A DNA stretch of 64,000 nucleotides from Diphasiastrum complanatum (taxonomy: Eukaryota; Streptophyta; Lycopodiopsida; Lycopodiales; Lycopodiaceae), in the NCBI GenBank assembly GCA_029204225.1, contig CM055092.1:86042032-86106031 (forward strand). The letters run 5' to 3'. Shown one piece after another: positions 26,560 to 37,460 of the stretch. The position numbers and the translations under genes are program-made. The number at the start of each line of letters is the position of its first letter. Positions within the stretch are counted from its first letter, which is position 1. The notes beneath the pieces are model-generated. The model saw only the letters and a list, made by a program, of their open reading frames with translations. It was not told the DNA's origin and did no database searches.

Positions 26560-27870
26560 AATGAGAAATGAATAGACAAGTATAAAGACATGGAATGAGA
26601 CAAGTGTAAAGGGCTATTTTTCAGTTTTGTAGATTGGATGGTCATAATGTGGTTTACACCAATGAAGCCACTTAATATTAGATTAGCTCCATCAAAATTA
26701 GTGGAATGGTATGTGCCACAACATCCGCTGAAATGCCATTTGTATCTCCATAACTCCTAGTGCAACATTTGAGTATGAGATCCTTTACAATTTTAGACTC
26801 CTAGTTTTTAACATTTGTCCCTACAAAGAATTCTCATTTAAGTAGCTCTCCAAATTTGGATAAATTATTTAACTTTGTTCTAGCAATTCACACGTCGCAA
26901 AACAATATATGAACATGCTCCATGGTGCCCTATTTTGTCCATAGGAAATTGACTTAGTCATAATCACAAACCCTATACTTATATCAAAAAAATTATATTT
27001 TCCCTTCCTCATAAGAGCATAACCATGCATTTCATTGATAGTATTGTTGTTGTCAATCATGTCCTTTTACATTTTGTACTGATTCATGAAACTGCAAAGA
27101 CTTGATGGGGTTGATTTAGGGTCAATTTTTGAGTTGGGTCTATGTTGATGTCAATCAGAGTCAAGTTGAGGTGGAGTTGGCTCAATATGGATGTCTGCAC
27201 ATGTCATCATTTTCAGCTTCTATCTTTGGGCATTGTATGCTTTATAATTTGAGGCCTTGATCCATAAGAGAACCTATGCCCCTGCAATTTTTCCATCCCA
27301 TACTTATGAAATATATCATACTGCTAGCTAAGATAAATTTTCTTATTTGCTGTTGACAGACTTATATACCAAGCAAGTAATGAAGTGGCCCAAAATTAGT
27401 CATGTCAAATTCACTTGACAACAAGGATTCGGTTCTAACTAACAACTGATTTGAATTGAAAAATGATGACCAAAACATCATCAACATGAAGAGCTATTTT
27501 AACATATTGTTAAAAATCAATGATCAGCCTCAAATTCATTTGTTAATGAGCATCCTGAAAACTTTACAAAATCCAGAAAAACCAAAAGGCTCGATTTTTT
27601 GGGAGATCGAAAAATTCAGGATCGCATTTTTCCAACCCAATGTCAATTCCATCAATGAAGGATTTTTTGACCCTGGAAAAATCCGAGCCTCGGTATATTT
27701 TCGACTCTAGACATATTTTTTGACCCAGTATAAATTTTTTGATACTTTCTATAAAATCCAACCCTATGAAAAACTCAAAACTATCGGTCGAAAATCCGAC
27801 CCAACAACATCGCGATGATTGATAGTCCGCCTATTTGTACATGTACTTATAGTTACAAGGCGGTTGAAAT
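26560..27870. other. Spacer with no recognisable gene
   Basis: AT-rich sequence up to the edge of copia-2. Short frames here carry no family motif and I see no strong repeat. Confidence 0.45.
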
Positions 27871-28820
27871 TGATGGGGGCGATGGAGGATAGAGAACTCG
27901 AGCGGAGGAGAGAGCAGGAATATTTGTGAAACAACTCATCCACTACAATGGGCCGCTAGATGCAAAAACAGTCTAATGGAATGTTTATGCTAATTATAAT
28001 CACAGCTTAAGTGTTCTATTTCCCAAGATCTTATAAATTAGTTCATACTCACGAAAAAAACAAAAATGAGTACAATCCACTGAAGAGATTAGAAATGGTT
28101 TGTGTGTGGTATTACTGAAAATGGATTTAATTAGAAGTTTAGTTCTGAAATAGATTGAAAGAGCAGTATGACAACACAAGTTCCTCAGGCATCAAAGACA
28201 GCCATCGTCTGATCAGAAATTGAGGAGTTGTGGACGTCCATGTTCTGATCAGAGTGAGTGAACAAGTGTGATTTGTCGTAAATCAATGGGATAGCAGCGA
28301 AAGCAGAACAACAAACGGTTGTAGATCGGAAGTGCAATAGTTATCAGCAATAATCAAGATGAATAAACAATAGTAATATTCAATAGAACAAAAACAGTAG
28401 TGTAAAATTGTACTCGTGATAAAATTTAGAAGGTGAGTACATGGGCGTGAAGTTGATGAGCGCAATTTTGTGTGTGTCTTCCTTTTAGAGCTTCCGTCTT
28501 TTATAGATAACTAACGGAAAGATATTTATTCACAAGATATTTTCAAGTCTTTCAGGTCAGTGCTTTTCTACCTACTTAATTAATTACAATTGCCTTGTAG
28601 TTGGTAACCGCCTTTAGTTAATAAAGACTATGTACAAGTAGGTGAACGGCCATAAAGTCTTGGATTGACTTTTCCCTGATGACGAAGTCAGATAGTTCAT
28701 CCTGGTTAGATAGTTCGGCTGAGTCAAATTTGTCGGCTTCCTCAGATTTGTGGTTTGAGTCAAAACTTTTCAGAATGCTCATTACCGAATGGATTTGGTC
28801 TTGAGGATAGAAATCCAACA
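27871..28820 (-). repeat. copia-2 left LTR (3' LTR in element sense)
   Basis: Begins TGATGGGGGCGATGGAG and ends AAATCCAACA. Its first 320 bp match the right LTR at 36044-36361 with a moderate number of differences, including one indel around AAGAGATT(AGAAAT)GG. Confidence 0.88.
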
Positions 28821-28833
28821 CTCCCCCTTAATG
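28821..28833 (-). promoter_or_regulatory. Polypurine tract of copia-2
   Basis: CTCCCCCTTAATG on the plus strand gives CATTAAGGGGGAG on the coding strand, directly inside the LTR and beside the RNase H stop. Confidence 0.8.
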
Positions 28834-28835
28834 TG

Positions 28836-29140
28836 GATCCTGAAAAATTTTGATCTTCAGATTTAGCATGTCGTTAAATCTGAGATGGTGCTCCTTTGAT
28901 AGTGCTTTTGTGGCATAATATGCTACTATAAGATATGTCCTAGAGTAAACCAATGACACTTCCTTGCCTTGCACTTTTTCTCTAAGATAGTGATACCTGA
29001 AATCGATATGTTTGCTTCGAGAGTGAAATCTTGGATTTAGAGATAGTGCAATTGTGCTTTGATTGTCACAATAGATTGTCGTTGGATGTGGCTGAGCAAG
29101 GTCGATATCTGCAAGTAGGTTCCTTAGCCAAATTGCCTCC
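28836..29140 (-). pseudogene. copia-2 RNase H C-terminus
   Basis: On the minus strand this short piece reads IWLRNLLADIDLAQP, then YCDNQSTIALSLNPRFH, then RSKHIDFRYHYLREKVQGK, and ends FQDPH-stop next to the polypurine tract. These are the last copia RNase H blocks, including the Asp of CDNQS. It is close to the equivalent part of copia-1. The frame is open, but everything upstream of it in RNase H and RT is gone. Confidence 0.88.
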
Positions 29141-29166
29141 TATGTACAAAACTACATGCATGTGTC
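29141..29166. repeat. 26-bp direct repeat bounding foreign insert, copy 1
   Basis: A 26-bp string beginning TATGTACAAAACTACATGCA is identical at 29141-29166 and 33504-33529. Copy 1 sits exactly at the point where copia-2 RNase H sequence stops, so the pair may mark a repair event that placed the intervening DNA here. Confidence 0.85.
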
Positions 29167-29528
29167 AAATATGGATCCATATGTGATTTTGCCATAAAAT
29201 AAGCCACTCTTGGCTTGATCTCCTTGACTATTAAAGACAGATCTGAAATTGGAAACATGCAACCTCCTATGCCATACTTCTTCCTTGGAAACACAAGTCA
29301 TCAATGCAAAATCACAAGTACTTGCATTCTCATGCACATCTAACTTGAAAATGTCTCCATATCTAGATCCACTTGCTAGGATCTCATCACCTTTCTTTAT
29401 AAAACAATTATTGACATTGAATTCCACTTCAAAACGATCATCAAATAAATTTCAAACACTAATCACATTCTTTGTGAGATTAGGAACATAAAGTGCATTG
29501 GAAAGTGATAAACTCATAGAAGATGCAA
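29167..29528 (-). pseudogene. Copia pre-integrase fragment E
   Basis: On the minus strand, 29520-29430 reads SMSLSLSNALYVPNLTKNVI after the probable protease. It continues at 29427-29167 with FNVNNCFIKKG and the zinc-binding start VWHRRLHVSNF. These are signatures of the region between protease and integrase. It ends abruptly at both sides, at the 26-bp repeat and at the start of a plus-strand LTR. Confidence 0.75.
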
Positions 29529-30191
29529 TGTGAAAATTGTCAACATTTCCTAGCTAGTTTGAGGCCTAAATTGGCAATTTTTGTACGTAGTTTTGGTACT
29601 GGAGTTTCACACGTGTGAACCAGGCCTAAAGTTTTGTAATTACTATATTTTTTCAGTATGAAGAAGTGTGAACTTCAGACCCCTTTGAAATGAGACCATT
29701 TTGATGTATTTTGGTCATATATGTCATTTTTAGCTATTTTTCCTATATAGGGAATATTTAGGGTCAAGTACCTTTTAGAGAGAGGAGAGAGAGAGAGAGT
29801 CATCTTCCTCATCCATAAATAGTAGAAAATGTGTGGAGAAACAGGTTGAAGAAACTTATTGTATTGTTGAGAGAGATCAATAGATCATTGTCACAGTTTC
29901 TTCCTCCATTGTGAGCATTGCTTTGTGTATTGTCTTCAAGCTCTTGTGTATGATCTTAGGTGATATCCAAAAGTGGTAGGGTGCTATTCCACAGCCTGTT
30001 TGCTGCTATTTCTAGCTGCCATCAGTATCTTTCATAAGTTTCTTTTGTCTCTTGAATGCTTTGTCAAGTTCATGTGTATCAAAGGTAGCATTAGGAGGCT
30101 TTGTCATTTCTAGCTTTTGTAGCTTGTTGTGCAAAGATCTTAGCCAAGTATCTTGGGAGCTTGGATCCATTCAAGATCCACTTTTTTCACA
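29529..30191 (+). repeat. Plus-strand copia LTR, family F
   Basis: Starts TGTGAAAATTGTCAAC, has a TATA-like TCCTATATAGGGAATATT near 29747 and a GA-rich stretch at about 29785-29800, and ends TTTTTTCACA followed by TGGTATAACC, a degraded primer site (expected TGGTATCAGAGCC). A second LTR with the same start and a similar end lies at 36831-37460. Its gag is not found; gypsy gag follows instead from about 30640. Confidence 0.7.
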
Positions 30192-30494
30192 TGGTATAAC
30201 CTAGTTGGCTACTATTTTTAGTAAGGTTTCCATTTATGGTGATATTTGGATGTTTGATCAAGTTCTAGCATGATTATGCATTGCACTATTGATCAAATCT
30301 TACTAACCTTTGTTTTGTGAGTTGAACTTGTGGATCAAAAGCATATTTTAGGTCTATTGAAGATTACGAGCTGAGAAGAAGCTATTTTGGATTAAATCAT
30401 AACACCTAATCATTTGTTGATTGTGAGGCTTGTGTATATTCAATACTTACAATGTTCTGTTCAATCTATTGTTGACAATCACCATAACTGCTAG

Positions 30495-30639
30495 CAAACA
30501 CCATAGGTTTATTGACATATGCAGAAGCAACCCAGCCCTCAACCAAATCCAGTCAAATTGTGAAGCCACCAACCTATGGCTTCACAATTTGACTGTCGAT
30601 CATAAGTACTTATTTGTATTTGCCAACCTATGGTGTTTG
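30495..30639. repeat. Nested perfect inverted repeats
   Basis: Outer arms of 15 bp at 30495-30509 (CAAACACCATAGGTT) and 30625-30639 are exact reverse complements. Inside, 18-bp arms at 30551-30568 (AGTCAAATTGTGAAGCCA) and 30577-30594 are also exact, around the 8-base loop CCAACCTA. The loop sequence is part of the outer right arm too. This could fold as a cruciform or hairpin. Confidence 0.92.
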
Positions 30640-32038
30640 AATATTGGTTCTGCCCAGACACTCCCGTTTGTTAATGCTCCTCATATCCCTGATGATTATC
30701 CATACGAGATGACATCTCATACAGTTGAACAAATCAGACATCATAGGTTCTATCGAATGTGGTCCCAACTCCATGAACCATCCACAAACCCATTCGCAGA
30801 ACAAGAGTCTGATAGAGTTGAGTCTTCACGGGCACAAGCCCATGTTCACGGTGTTGAAACATCACATGCTAGAACACACCTGAATGGAGCTTCTACCACT
30901 CACGGAGCTTATATTGAGAGACATACACCCAAGTTTGATGGTAGTTCGGACCCTCAAAGATTTTTGCAAATCTTTGAGAATGCGTGTGACGTTTACGACA
31001 AAACATCCCCCGATGCTATGGTCCAACTGTTTTCCATGACCATGATTGCTAAAGCACGTGAATAGTTTTTTAACCTCGATTGTGAAGATAAGACGGACTG
31101 GTCACTTTTGAAAGAGTCCTTTATCAAGCATTTTAAGCCCTTTCATTTGATAGAGAGTCCTTTTGTCAAATTGAGTAACATCAAGATGGCAAAAGATGAA
31201 CGTGTACGAGACTATATCGAGCGATTCAAACGCTTAAAAAGTCAAGTACAAGAACAGCCCTCCGAACAAATGCTCATCATCTAGTTTTTAGTCGGCCTTC
31301 CAAGATGGATTAGATGCGGCCTTAAATCCAATGATGAATATACGAGCCTAAAGTTAGCTATGTCTGATGCCATCAAGGAAGAAAATGAAGGACCAGATGT
31401 TGACAAACCTCAAGAAAAAAAAACTTCTTGTGCTCCTGTCCATGAGTCGAACCAGATCGAGGATACCCGAGATCAGCTTTGGAAATCTCCTCGTTCATGG
31501 CTTAGATCCATTTGTCCTTCTCCGGACATTCAATTGCCTCTTCGAATGTCTGTGGTTTGCCACTGAATCCACAGAACTCTTCTGATATAGAAGCAGAGCT
31601 GCCTGGCACATATCCTGTTGGCGCTCTTCGTTGTCTAGTTGACCTTCTAGGAGATCCTCCTAGAACTACAATGCCTTTGCCTTTGTCTGCTCTGGTAGGT
31701 CTGAAACCATCTTGGTTTATAGGTACTGTAGCAGAAGACTGCCTCTCGAATCTTTCGTCTTCTGATTCATCACTCGAATGCGAAGCAACTTGAAAATGTT
31801 CGTTTTCATGTTCGTCTTATGCTTTCTCTGTCACAGGTGGCAGATCATAGTACTGTCTTTCCATAACTTCATAGCTAACATCTGTGGTGAAACCGGCCAC
31901 TTCATGGTTGATTGTCCAGTCAAGACCAAGTACCACTCCGAGTGTCCCGACTGTGTCGGGAAACACAGTTTCAAAGACTGTCCAAAACAACCCAACAAGA
32001 TCCTACCTGCCCGACACATCCATTATGAATCACGTTAG
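30640..32038 (+). pseudogene. Ty3/gypsy gag relic
   Basis: The plus strand encodes a retrotransposon gag (PF03732-like): HTPKFDGSSDPQRFLQIFEN, QLFSMTMIAKARE then a stop, LLKESFIKHFKPF, KDERVRDYIERFKRLK and FLVGLPRWIRCGL (about 30925-31330). After a frame-broken linker, 31880-32010 has two Cys/His clusters, one near ICGETGHFMVDC and one CPDCVGKHSFKDC, typical of the nucleocapsid. Gag packages element RNA. No protease or polymerase follows. The paired zinc clusters resemble those in the gypsy relic at 1474, so the two may be the same family. Stops at 31063 and 31282 kill the frame. Confidence 0.82.
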
Positions 32039-32039
32039 G

Positions 32040-33018
32040 ATCCTCTGACAATACAACATGAGCACCATATCACCCAACTACTCAACCTACTGCTCACTCG
32101 AGAAGTTTCTTGCAAACTTCTACATTACCACGCAATTCACCAGCTCCATAATGCAAAAAGACACTAATATGAAATGAGTCCTTGAAGGAAGAAAGTGAAA
32201 CCGATTTTCCATTATCTGTTACAATGTCCAACCAAGAGCAACCTCCATAGGGAATTAATAGTTTTTCTCCCCTTCTACAACCTCAAATCTATTTGTCTTT
32301 CCACATGCTAATAAGATTTCCAATGTGCCAATACACAATAAATCTAGGAATCGGAAATCCAGATAGAGATTCGGTTCTGAATTTCTTGCTCAGAGAGGTA
32401 CTCAGGACATAGTACCTCAAACATAGCTGCATCTCAAGTTATATCTTACAACATTTGCTATCAATGATGGTAGATTCAGTATCACCAACTTGTCTTGTTT
32501 TGACAAGGGCATATCAGAATAAGTCTCATTACTCTACAAACAAATGGCATGTTGCAATTGTCAAGGTGAATTATCAATGTTGATGAATGAAAGTTTTGTT
32601 CGACAAGGGCTATACAGTTTTCACTCTCTGTACAGTTCGTTAATTTTCTTGTTCCTCTTCATTCCTAGTGTGTGCTTTTTTGCATGAGAATTAGCTATTG
32701 TACGAGAGTCTTCCATAGAGCATCTCAAGAACACATTTTCATTCATCTATCCACCTTCAGATCACCTTACACATATTTTAGCATCTTTGACCATATTGCA
32801 AATTTGCGAAGTACTTGTCACTTCAGAGTTGATTCTTGTATCTCATCGTCATATTCATCTTCGAGTCAACTACAGCAAGATCGAAAGAAATTTAGTTCAA
32901 ATTTGTTCAATCTTTAGTCCAGTCACATGTTCAACGTGTTTTCAACTACGTGTTCCACACGCCGATCCAATCTTGAGCATGAATAGTTACCAACAACAAT
33001 ATCCCCACCAACAAATTT
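32040..33018. other. Spacer without recognised gene
   Basis: No protein family or repeat stands out between the gypsy gag relic and the GT/G tract. Confidence 0.45.
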
Positions 33019-33022
33019 GTGT

Positions 33023-33053
<31 letters not shown>

Positions 33054-33056
33054 GGG
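33019..33056. repeat. (GT)n followed by a 20-base G run
   Basis: About nine GT units (33019-33036) lead into twenty consecutive G (33037-33056). Such a homopolymer is rare in an AT-rich region and may form G-quadruplex or mark a sequencing or assembly fault. Confidence 0.95.
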
Positions 33057-33503
33057 ATATGCTGGTAGTCTTTAATAGAACCTGGTATGTAGATGAATGT
33101 CTCTCCCAGCTCTCTCATACAACAATCTATCGATCTGTCCCTGAGATTCCCTGGTCTGAACTTCTTTCCAGAACACTGGAGCAGCCACATTGCCAGTAAC
33201 CATCAGCAAGATCGATAGCCAAGGTCACAAAACCAAAGATCAACAGATTATGAAGTAGAAAATCTATAAACAGATCCAATTTTGACATTGTGACATTACC
33301 AAAGCTTGATTCATCATTAGAAATGAATGATAACCATATGTACATATATAGGAGAGCAAAAATTTGTGGTACTACTAGCATTCAATGCATTCCGTACACC
33401 TATTCAAGTGTAAACTACTACCATATTGACACCTAATAGCTTGCATGCAGAAATTGCACCTAACTTCTACCTACTTTCTCCAAATGTCAATTTCTCAACT
33501 TGA

Positions 33504-33529
33504 TATGTACAAAACTACATGCATGTGTC
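33504..33529. repeat. 26-bp direct repeat bounding foreign insert, copy 2
   Basis: Identical to 29141-29166 and in the same orientation. It lies about 250 bp below the last recognisable copia-2 integrase sequence. Confidence 0.85.
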
Positions 33530-33779
33530 CATTACTGTATTTGCATGCCTTGCATGTGACTTCCCTAGATGAATTGGACATGTGTAGAACATGTATATTG
33601 AGCATGTTGCATGCATGCACTCTAGCTGACTTTGCATGTCATACTAGACCAACTAGACTTTATGCATGTCAATGGAACTTGATCTACCTAACTCAAACTC
33701 CCCTATTCTACAAGGATATGTGCTCAATTCACACACCTTGGATATGTACAATCAATTTACATGGGTAGAACCCCCAAAA

Positions 33780-34872
33780 TTAACATACATAAGATAGATA
33801 TGTTTTACAATTCTTCACATGTTCTTGAAAGATTACATCCTTAGAGACAAATACTACATTGGTGGATGGATCATAAACTTTATAAGCTTTATGTTCATCA
33901 AGACAGCCAATGAAAATACATTTATTTGTCCTATGATCCAGCTTCTTCCTAAGTTGTTTAGGAATGTGAACAAAACATACACAACCAAAGATTTTTAAAT
34001 GGCTGACACTAGACTTGTGTCCATGCCATGCTTCATAAGGAGTTTTGTTGTTGATGGCTTTGGTGTTGGATCTGTTCTGTAAGTAACAAGCTATGGTAGT
34101 AGCTTTTGCCCAGAACTTCGCAAGTAGATGTGATTGATGTAGCATGGATCTGGCTGAGTTGAGAAGAGTTCGGTTCTTCCTTTCTGCAATCCCGTGAATA
34201 GGAAGTGGTGAACTGTCTTCTAATACCATATTCAACCATGTCGTCGGACATCTCATTAGAGAGGTATTCACCGCCACCATCAATTCGGAGTGCTTTCACT
34301 TTTGTAGACATTTGTGTCTCAACCATGGCCTTGAATCTCTTGAAGCATTCAAAGGCTTCAGATTTGTGCTTAATGAACATGAATGTAGACCATCTAGAAT
34401 AATCATCTATGAAAGTGATAAAATAGATTGCATCTCCTAAGGAAGGAGTTGGCATTGGACCACAAAGATCGCTATGCACAAGATCCAATACATGTTTTGT
34501 TTTGATGGAATGTGATTTGAGAAACTTGCTTCTAGAGTACTTCCCATAGATGGAGGATTCACAAAAGAAAGATTTCCTATCTAATGAAGAAGGGAAATAC
34601 AATCCATCAACTAAATTATTACAACGTATATAAGAAAGTGATCTTGTATTCACGTGTCCAAATTGACTATGCCACAAAATAGCATTATCGTTTACATTTT
34701 CATGAGAGATGCTAGCTACTGCAATTGAATTAGAGAATACATAAAGATTTTCGACTCTAGTGCATGTAGTCAGAGTAGTATCTTCATCGAAGATTGTACA
34801 CTGCTCAAATGAGAAAGTAACAGTGTAGCCCTCATCAGTCATCTTAGAAACTGACAACAGGTTCTTTGACAA
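33780..34872 (-). pseudogene. copia-2 pre-integrase and integrase (broken)
   Basis: On the minus strand, the frame from 34872 holds NLLSVSKMTDEGY, the H2C2-like WHSQFGHVN and the integrase core with Asp in LVHSDLCGPM and Asp in RIDGGGEYLS. After a frameshift near 34220, the frame 34283-33780 carries the catalytic Glu in HGIAERKNRT and the C-terminal SHLKIFGCVCFVHIPK. In copia elements this enzyme inserts the DNA copy into the genome. The frameshift separates the second Asp from the Glu, so the enzyme is dead. In the H2C2 region the usual second cysteine pair is altered (FFCESSIYGK). Confidence 0.88.
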
Positions 34873-35111
34873 CTGAGGTATGTGAAGAACATTGGTGACA
34901 TAAATAAAAGGTCATTTTTGAACGCAATCTTGACTGTCCCCTTGCCTTTTATGCGTATGGTGCTTGAATCTCTGAGATAGATGAATTGATCTCTGTTGTA
35001 AGTTGCATACTCAATAAACCATTCCTTGCGAGAGGTCATGTGTTGGGTAGCGCCGTTGTCCAGGTACCAGCTATCGTGGTCTTTGTTGCCACTGTTGTAA
35101 GCCATTAACAA
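34839..35111 (-). pseudogene. copia-2 protease
   Basis: The minus-strand frame contains WYLDNGATQHMT, the copia aspartic protease site (usually D-S-G-A; here Asn replaces Ser). It is followed by IKGKGTVKIAF, the flap-side motif. It lies between gag and pre-integrase as expected. A frame change near 34880 joins it to the next segment. Confidence 0.85.
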
Positions 35112-35270
35112 GTGTGTATCTTGCTCCTTGAATTCTGCCGCATTGGAGGAATTTGGCTGCTATTGTTGTTGCTTCTTTGCCTCGTTGTAGATGCTGATAT
35201 GACACTCTTTGATGTATGATTGGCTCTCTTGCAATATCTACAAAAAAGCTTCTTGCGGGGTCCATTATTC

Positions 35271-35975
35271 TCACTTTGAGTGTGAGGCTTCTACTGTTGC
35301 TGCTGCTGCACTTGATTCTTGCCCTTGGAATAGTCTATCTTCTTGGTGTATTGGGCCATCGATTTGTCTTTGATGGATAGGCCGTTGCTTTCTCCACATT
35401 TCTTCTTGAAGAAGATGACAGATCACCTTTTGAAGAGTGAGGCCGGATTGTGTGGAATTCATCACCACAAAGTGTTTATACGACTTTGGAAGGGAAGAAA
35501 GCAAGGTCATAAATGCATCATCATCTTGAATAGCACATCCTACAGTTGATAACTGATCCAATAAAGATTTGAAGTTGTTGATGTGAGAAGTGATGGCAGT
35601 AGAAATAAACATGCTAAGAGTAAAGAACTTTCTTCTAAGATGTAATCTAGTGGTTACATCGTGAGTCTCATAGAGATTTGATAACAAATCTAATGCATCC
35701 TTAGAGGTTTTGCATGTGGTAACATGGGATATTTGGGAGTCGGCCAGATTGAGTGTGATACATGCTAAGGCTTTCTGATTTTTGATCTTCCATGCCTTTG
35801 CTTGATCACCATCTTCTGGTTTCAGGTCAGAACCTTCTACTACATCCCAAAGATCTCTATCTATCAACATCATCCGGAGTTTTAACTTCCAGATGTAGAA
35901 GTTAGATCCATTGAACTTGTCAATGATTCTAGCTTCGTTGGATGATGAAGATGAAGAGCTACCAATATGAGACAT
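35271..35975 (-). pseudogene. copia-2 gag
   Basis: A 234-codon minus-strand frame starts with a Ser run, then IIDKFNGSNFYIWKLKLRMM and a UBN2-like core (TSHINNFKSLLDQLSTVGCA, LLSSLPKSYKHFV). It is the best preserved gag in the window. Just downstream, around 35240, a shifted frame gives a knuckle CRYCKRANHTSKS that lacks its last Cys. The start Met lies 55 bp from the primer binding site, normal for copia. The full-length gag core alone could in principle be made, but the knuckle is broken. Confidence 0.88.
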
Positions 35976-36028
35976 ATTAACTGTAATACAAAGAGAACAA
36001 ACTTAATCTCTTGGTTTATTTGAGCTAA

Positions 36029-36040
36029 GCTATGATACCA
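36029..36040 (-). promoter_or_regulatory. Primer binding site of copia-2
   Basis: GCTATGATACCA on the plus strand is TGGTATCATAGC on the coding strand, one base off the initiator tRNA-Met site. It lies three bases from the LTR start at 36044. Confidence 0.85.
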
Positions 36041-36043
36041 ATT

Positions 36044-36361
36044 TGATGGGGGCGATGGAGTCTAAAGAACGTGAGCGGAGAAGAGAGCAGGAATATTTGC
36101 TAGACAGCTCTCCCGCTACAATGGGCTGCTAGATGCAAAAATAGTCTAATGGAATGTTTATGCTAATTATAATCACAGCTTAAGTGTTCTATTGTCCAAC
36201 ATGATCTTATAAATTAGCTCATACTCACAAAAAAAACAAAAATGAGTACAATCCACCGAAGAGATTGGTTTGTGTGTGGTATTACTGAAAATGGATTTAA
36301 TCAAAAGTTTAGTTCTGAAATAGATTGAAAGAGCAGTATGACAGCGCAAGTTCCTCAAGCG
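36044..36361 (-). repeat. copia-2 right LTR, truncated
   Basis: Matches the first part of the left LTR (27871 onward) until about AGTTCCTCA. After that the sequence is unrelated, so about two thirds of the LTR is missing. Confidence 0.88.
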
Positions 36362-36559
36362 TTTGTCGATCAATGTATTATTTACAAGGTGAGCATAAAA
36401 CCCACTACAGAGACATGCATCACCATTTGCTTCAAATGAAACCGATGGTACTTCATATCATAGAAGCATGTTTTAGAGATTTTTAGGCTTGGACCTATTT
36501 GTACCACCAACCTCTCACAAGAAAGTTTGCCAAGTCGGGCATCCACTTACAAGTTGAGA

Positions 36560-36765
36560 GACACTTCTACGTAAGAAACGTGTATAGCATGCATGTGAAA
36601 ATTGGTGGTAGTTCATACAAAAGAATACAAAACATGCATGCCACACATGGAAAAAGTGGTGATAGTGAAGTATCAGAAACATGCACGCCACGCATGTGAA
36701 AAGTGGCGGTAGTTAAGGGGTAAGAAAATATGCATGTTATGCATGTGAACTGTTAGTAGTAGCTC
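36560..36765. repeat. Degenerate 45-55 bp tandem repeat, four copies
   Basis: Four units each begin AGAA and contain a GCATGC-rich palindromic core (CATGCATGTGAA-like) followed by a GTGG(T/C)GGTAGTT-like segment. Divergence is high. Confidence 0.7.
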
Positions 36766-36830
36766 TATCTTCCAACAATGGCACTGCCTATGCAAATACC
36801 ACTATCATGCTCCTAGCCCTAGAAGGTGTG

Positions 36831-37460
36831 TGTGAAAATTGTCAACTAGGTTTGTTGGTTCTATTTGGCAATTTGCAGGATTTCAACGTAGACATATTTC
36901 TTTATGTCAATCAGGCCTACAAATAGTGCCCTTGCTATTGTTAGCATGTAGTTGAAGTGATAAGATCGTATTTGGACCTATTTCTATTGGCTGATTGACA
37001 TACATTGAATCTAGTCAATAAAACTAGGTTTTTGGGTGAGTACTTGAAACTACCAATTAGGGCAATATTTGGAAAAAGGCCAAATGACATTTTGCTACTA
37101 TATGTAGCAGGACCAGTGTGGAGAAACTTATCAAATGTTCTCATTATCTGTGGAGAGCTTTCTTCTTCTATCCTCTTGTATTCTTCTATCTCTTCTCTCT
37201 TGATATTGTTGATTTTAGTGTGTAGAATGCATCTTGTATGGAATGATTTCACGTGTGTGAGGACTATTGTACAACTGTTGTAGTATGGACATGGACAGTA
37301 GGCAATTGGATTTTATCATTCAATGTGTATTTTTCATGATTTTCCCTAAACTAGCATGCTAGAATGGAAATTTTCTACACTATTGATATTGTGTGATGTG
37401 CACCCAATTTAGCCAAAGATCATGGATCCATTTATGTCATCATTGGATCTAATTTTTTCA
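36831..37460 (+). repeat. Likely solo LTR of copia family F
   Basis: Shares its start (TGTGAAAATTGTCAAC) and its end context (GGATCCATT...TTTTTTCA) with the LTR at 29529-30191 and has the same orientation and similar length. No primer site, gag or second LTR is attached. Clear target duplications are not visible. Confidence 0.6.

Larger units (their letters stand above)
27871..36361 (-). mobile_element. Second Ty1/copia element (copia-2), truncated and internally replaced
   Basis: Minus orientation. The left LTR (27871-28820) is about 950 bp. The right LTR starts at 36044 and matches the left for about 318 bp, then is lost, so no target duplication can be tested. The primer binding site, gag, protease and integrase run from 36040 down to 33780, and the end of RNase H occupies 29140-28822 beside the polypurine tract. 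Between integrase and RNase H the expected RT is absent. Instead 29141-33779 holds unrelated fragments: a copia pre-integrase piece, a plus-strand LTR, a gypsy gag and spacer. Gag and primer-site arrangement resemble copia-1, so the two are related families, but LTR sequences differ. Confidence 0.85.

Noticed and set aside
26240-26564. His-Thr or Cys-Val repeat frames
   Set aside because: Translation of a CA microsatellite with no conserved flanking protein.
36560-36765. Regularly spaced repeats as a CRISPR-like array
   Set aside because: Units are degenerate and contiguous with no unique spacers, and this is plant nuclear DNA.
36941-37283. Frames of 92-103 codons on both strands
   Set aside because: They lie within the likely solo LTR and have no conserved motif.
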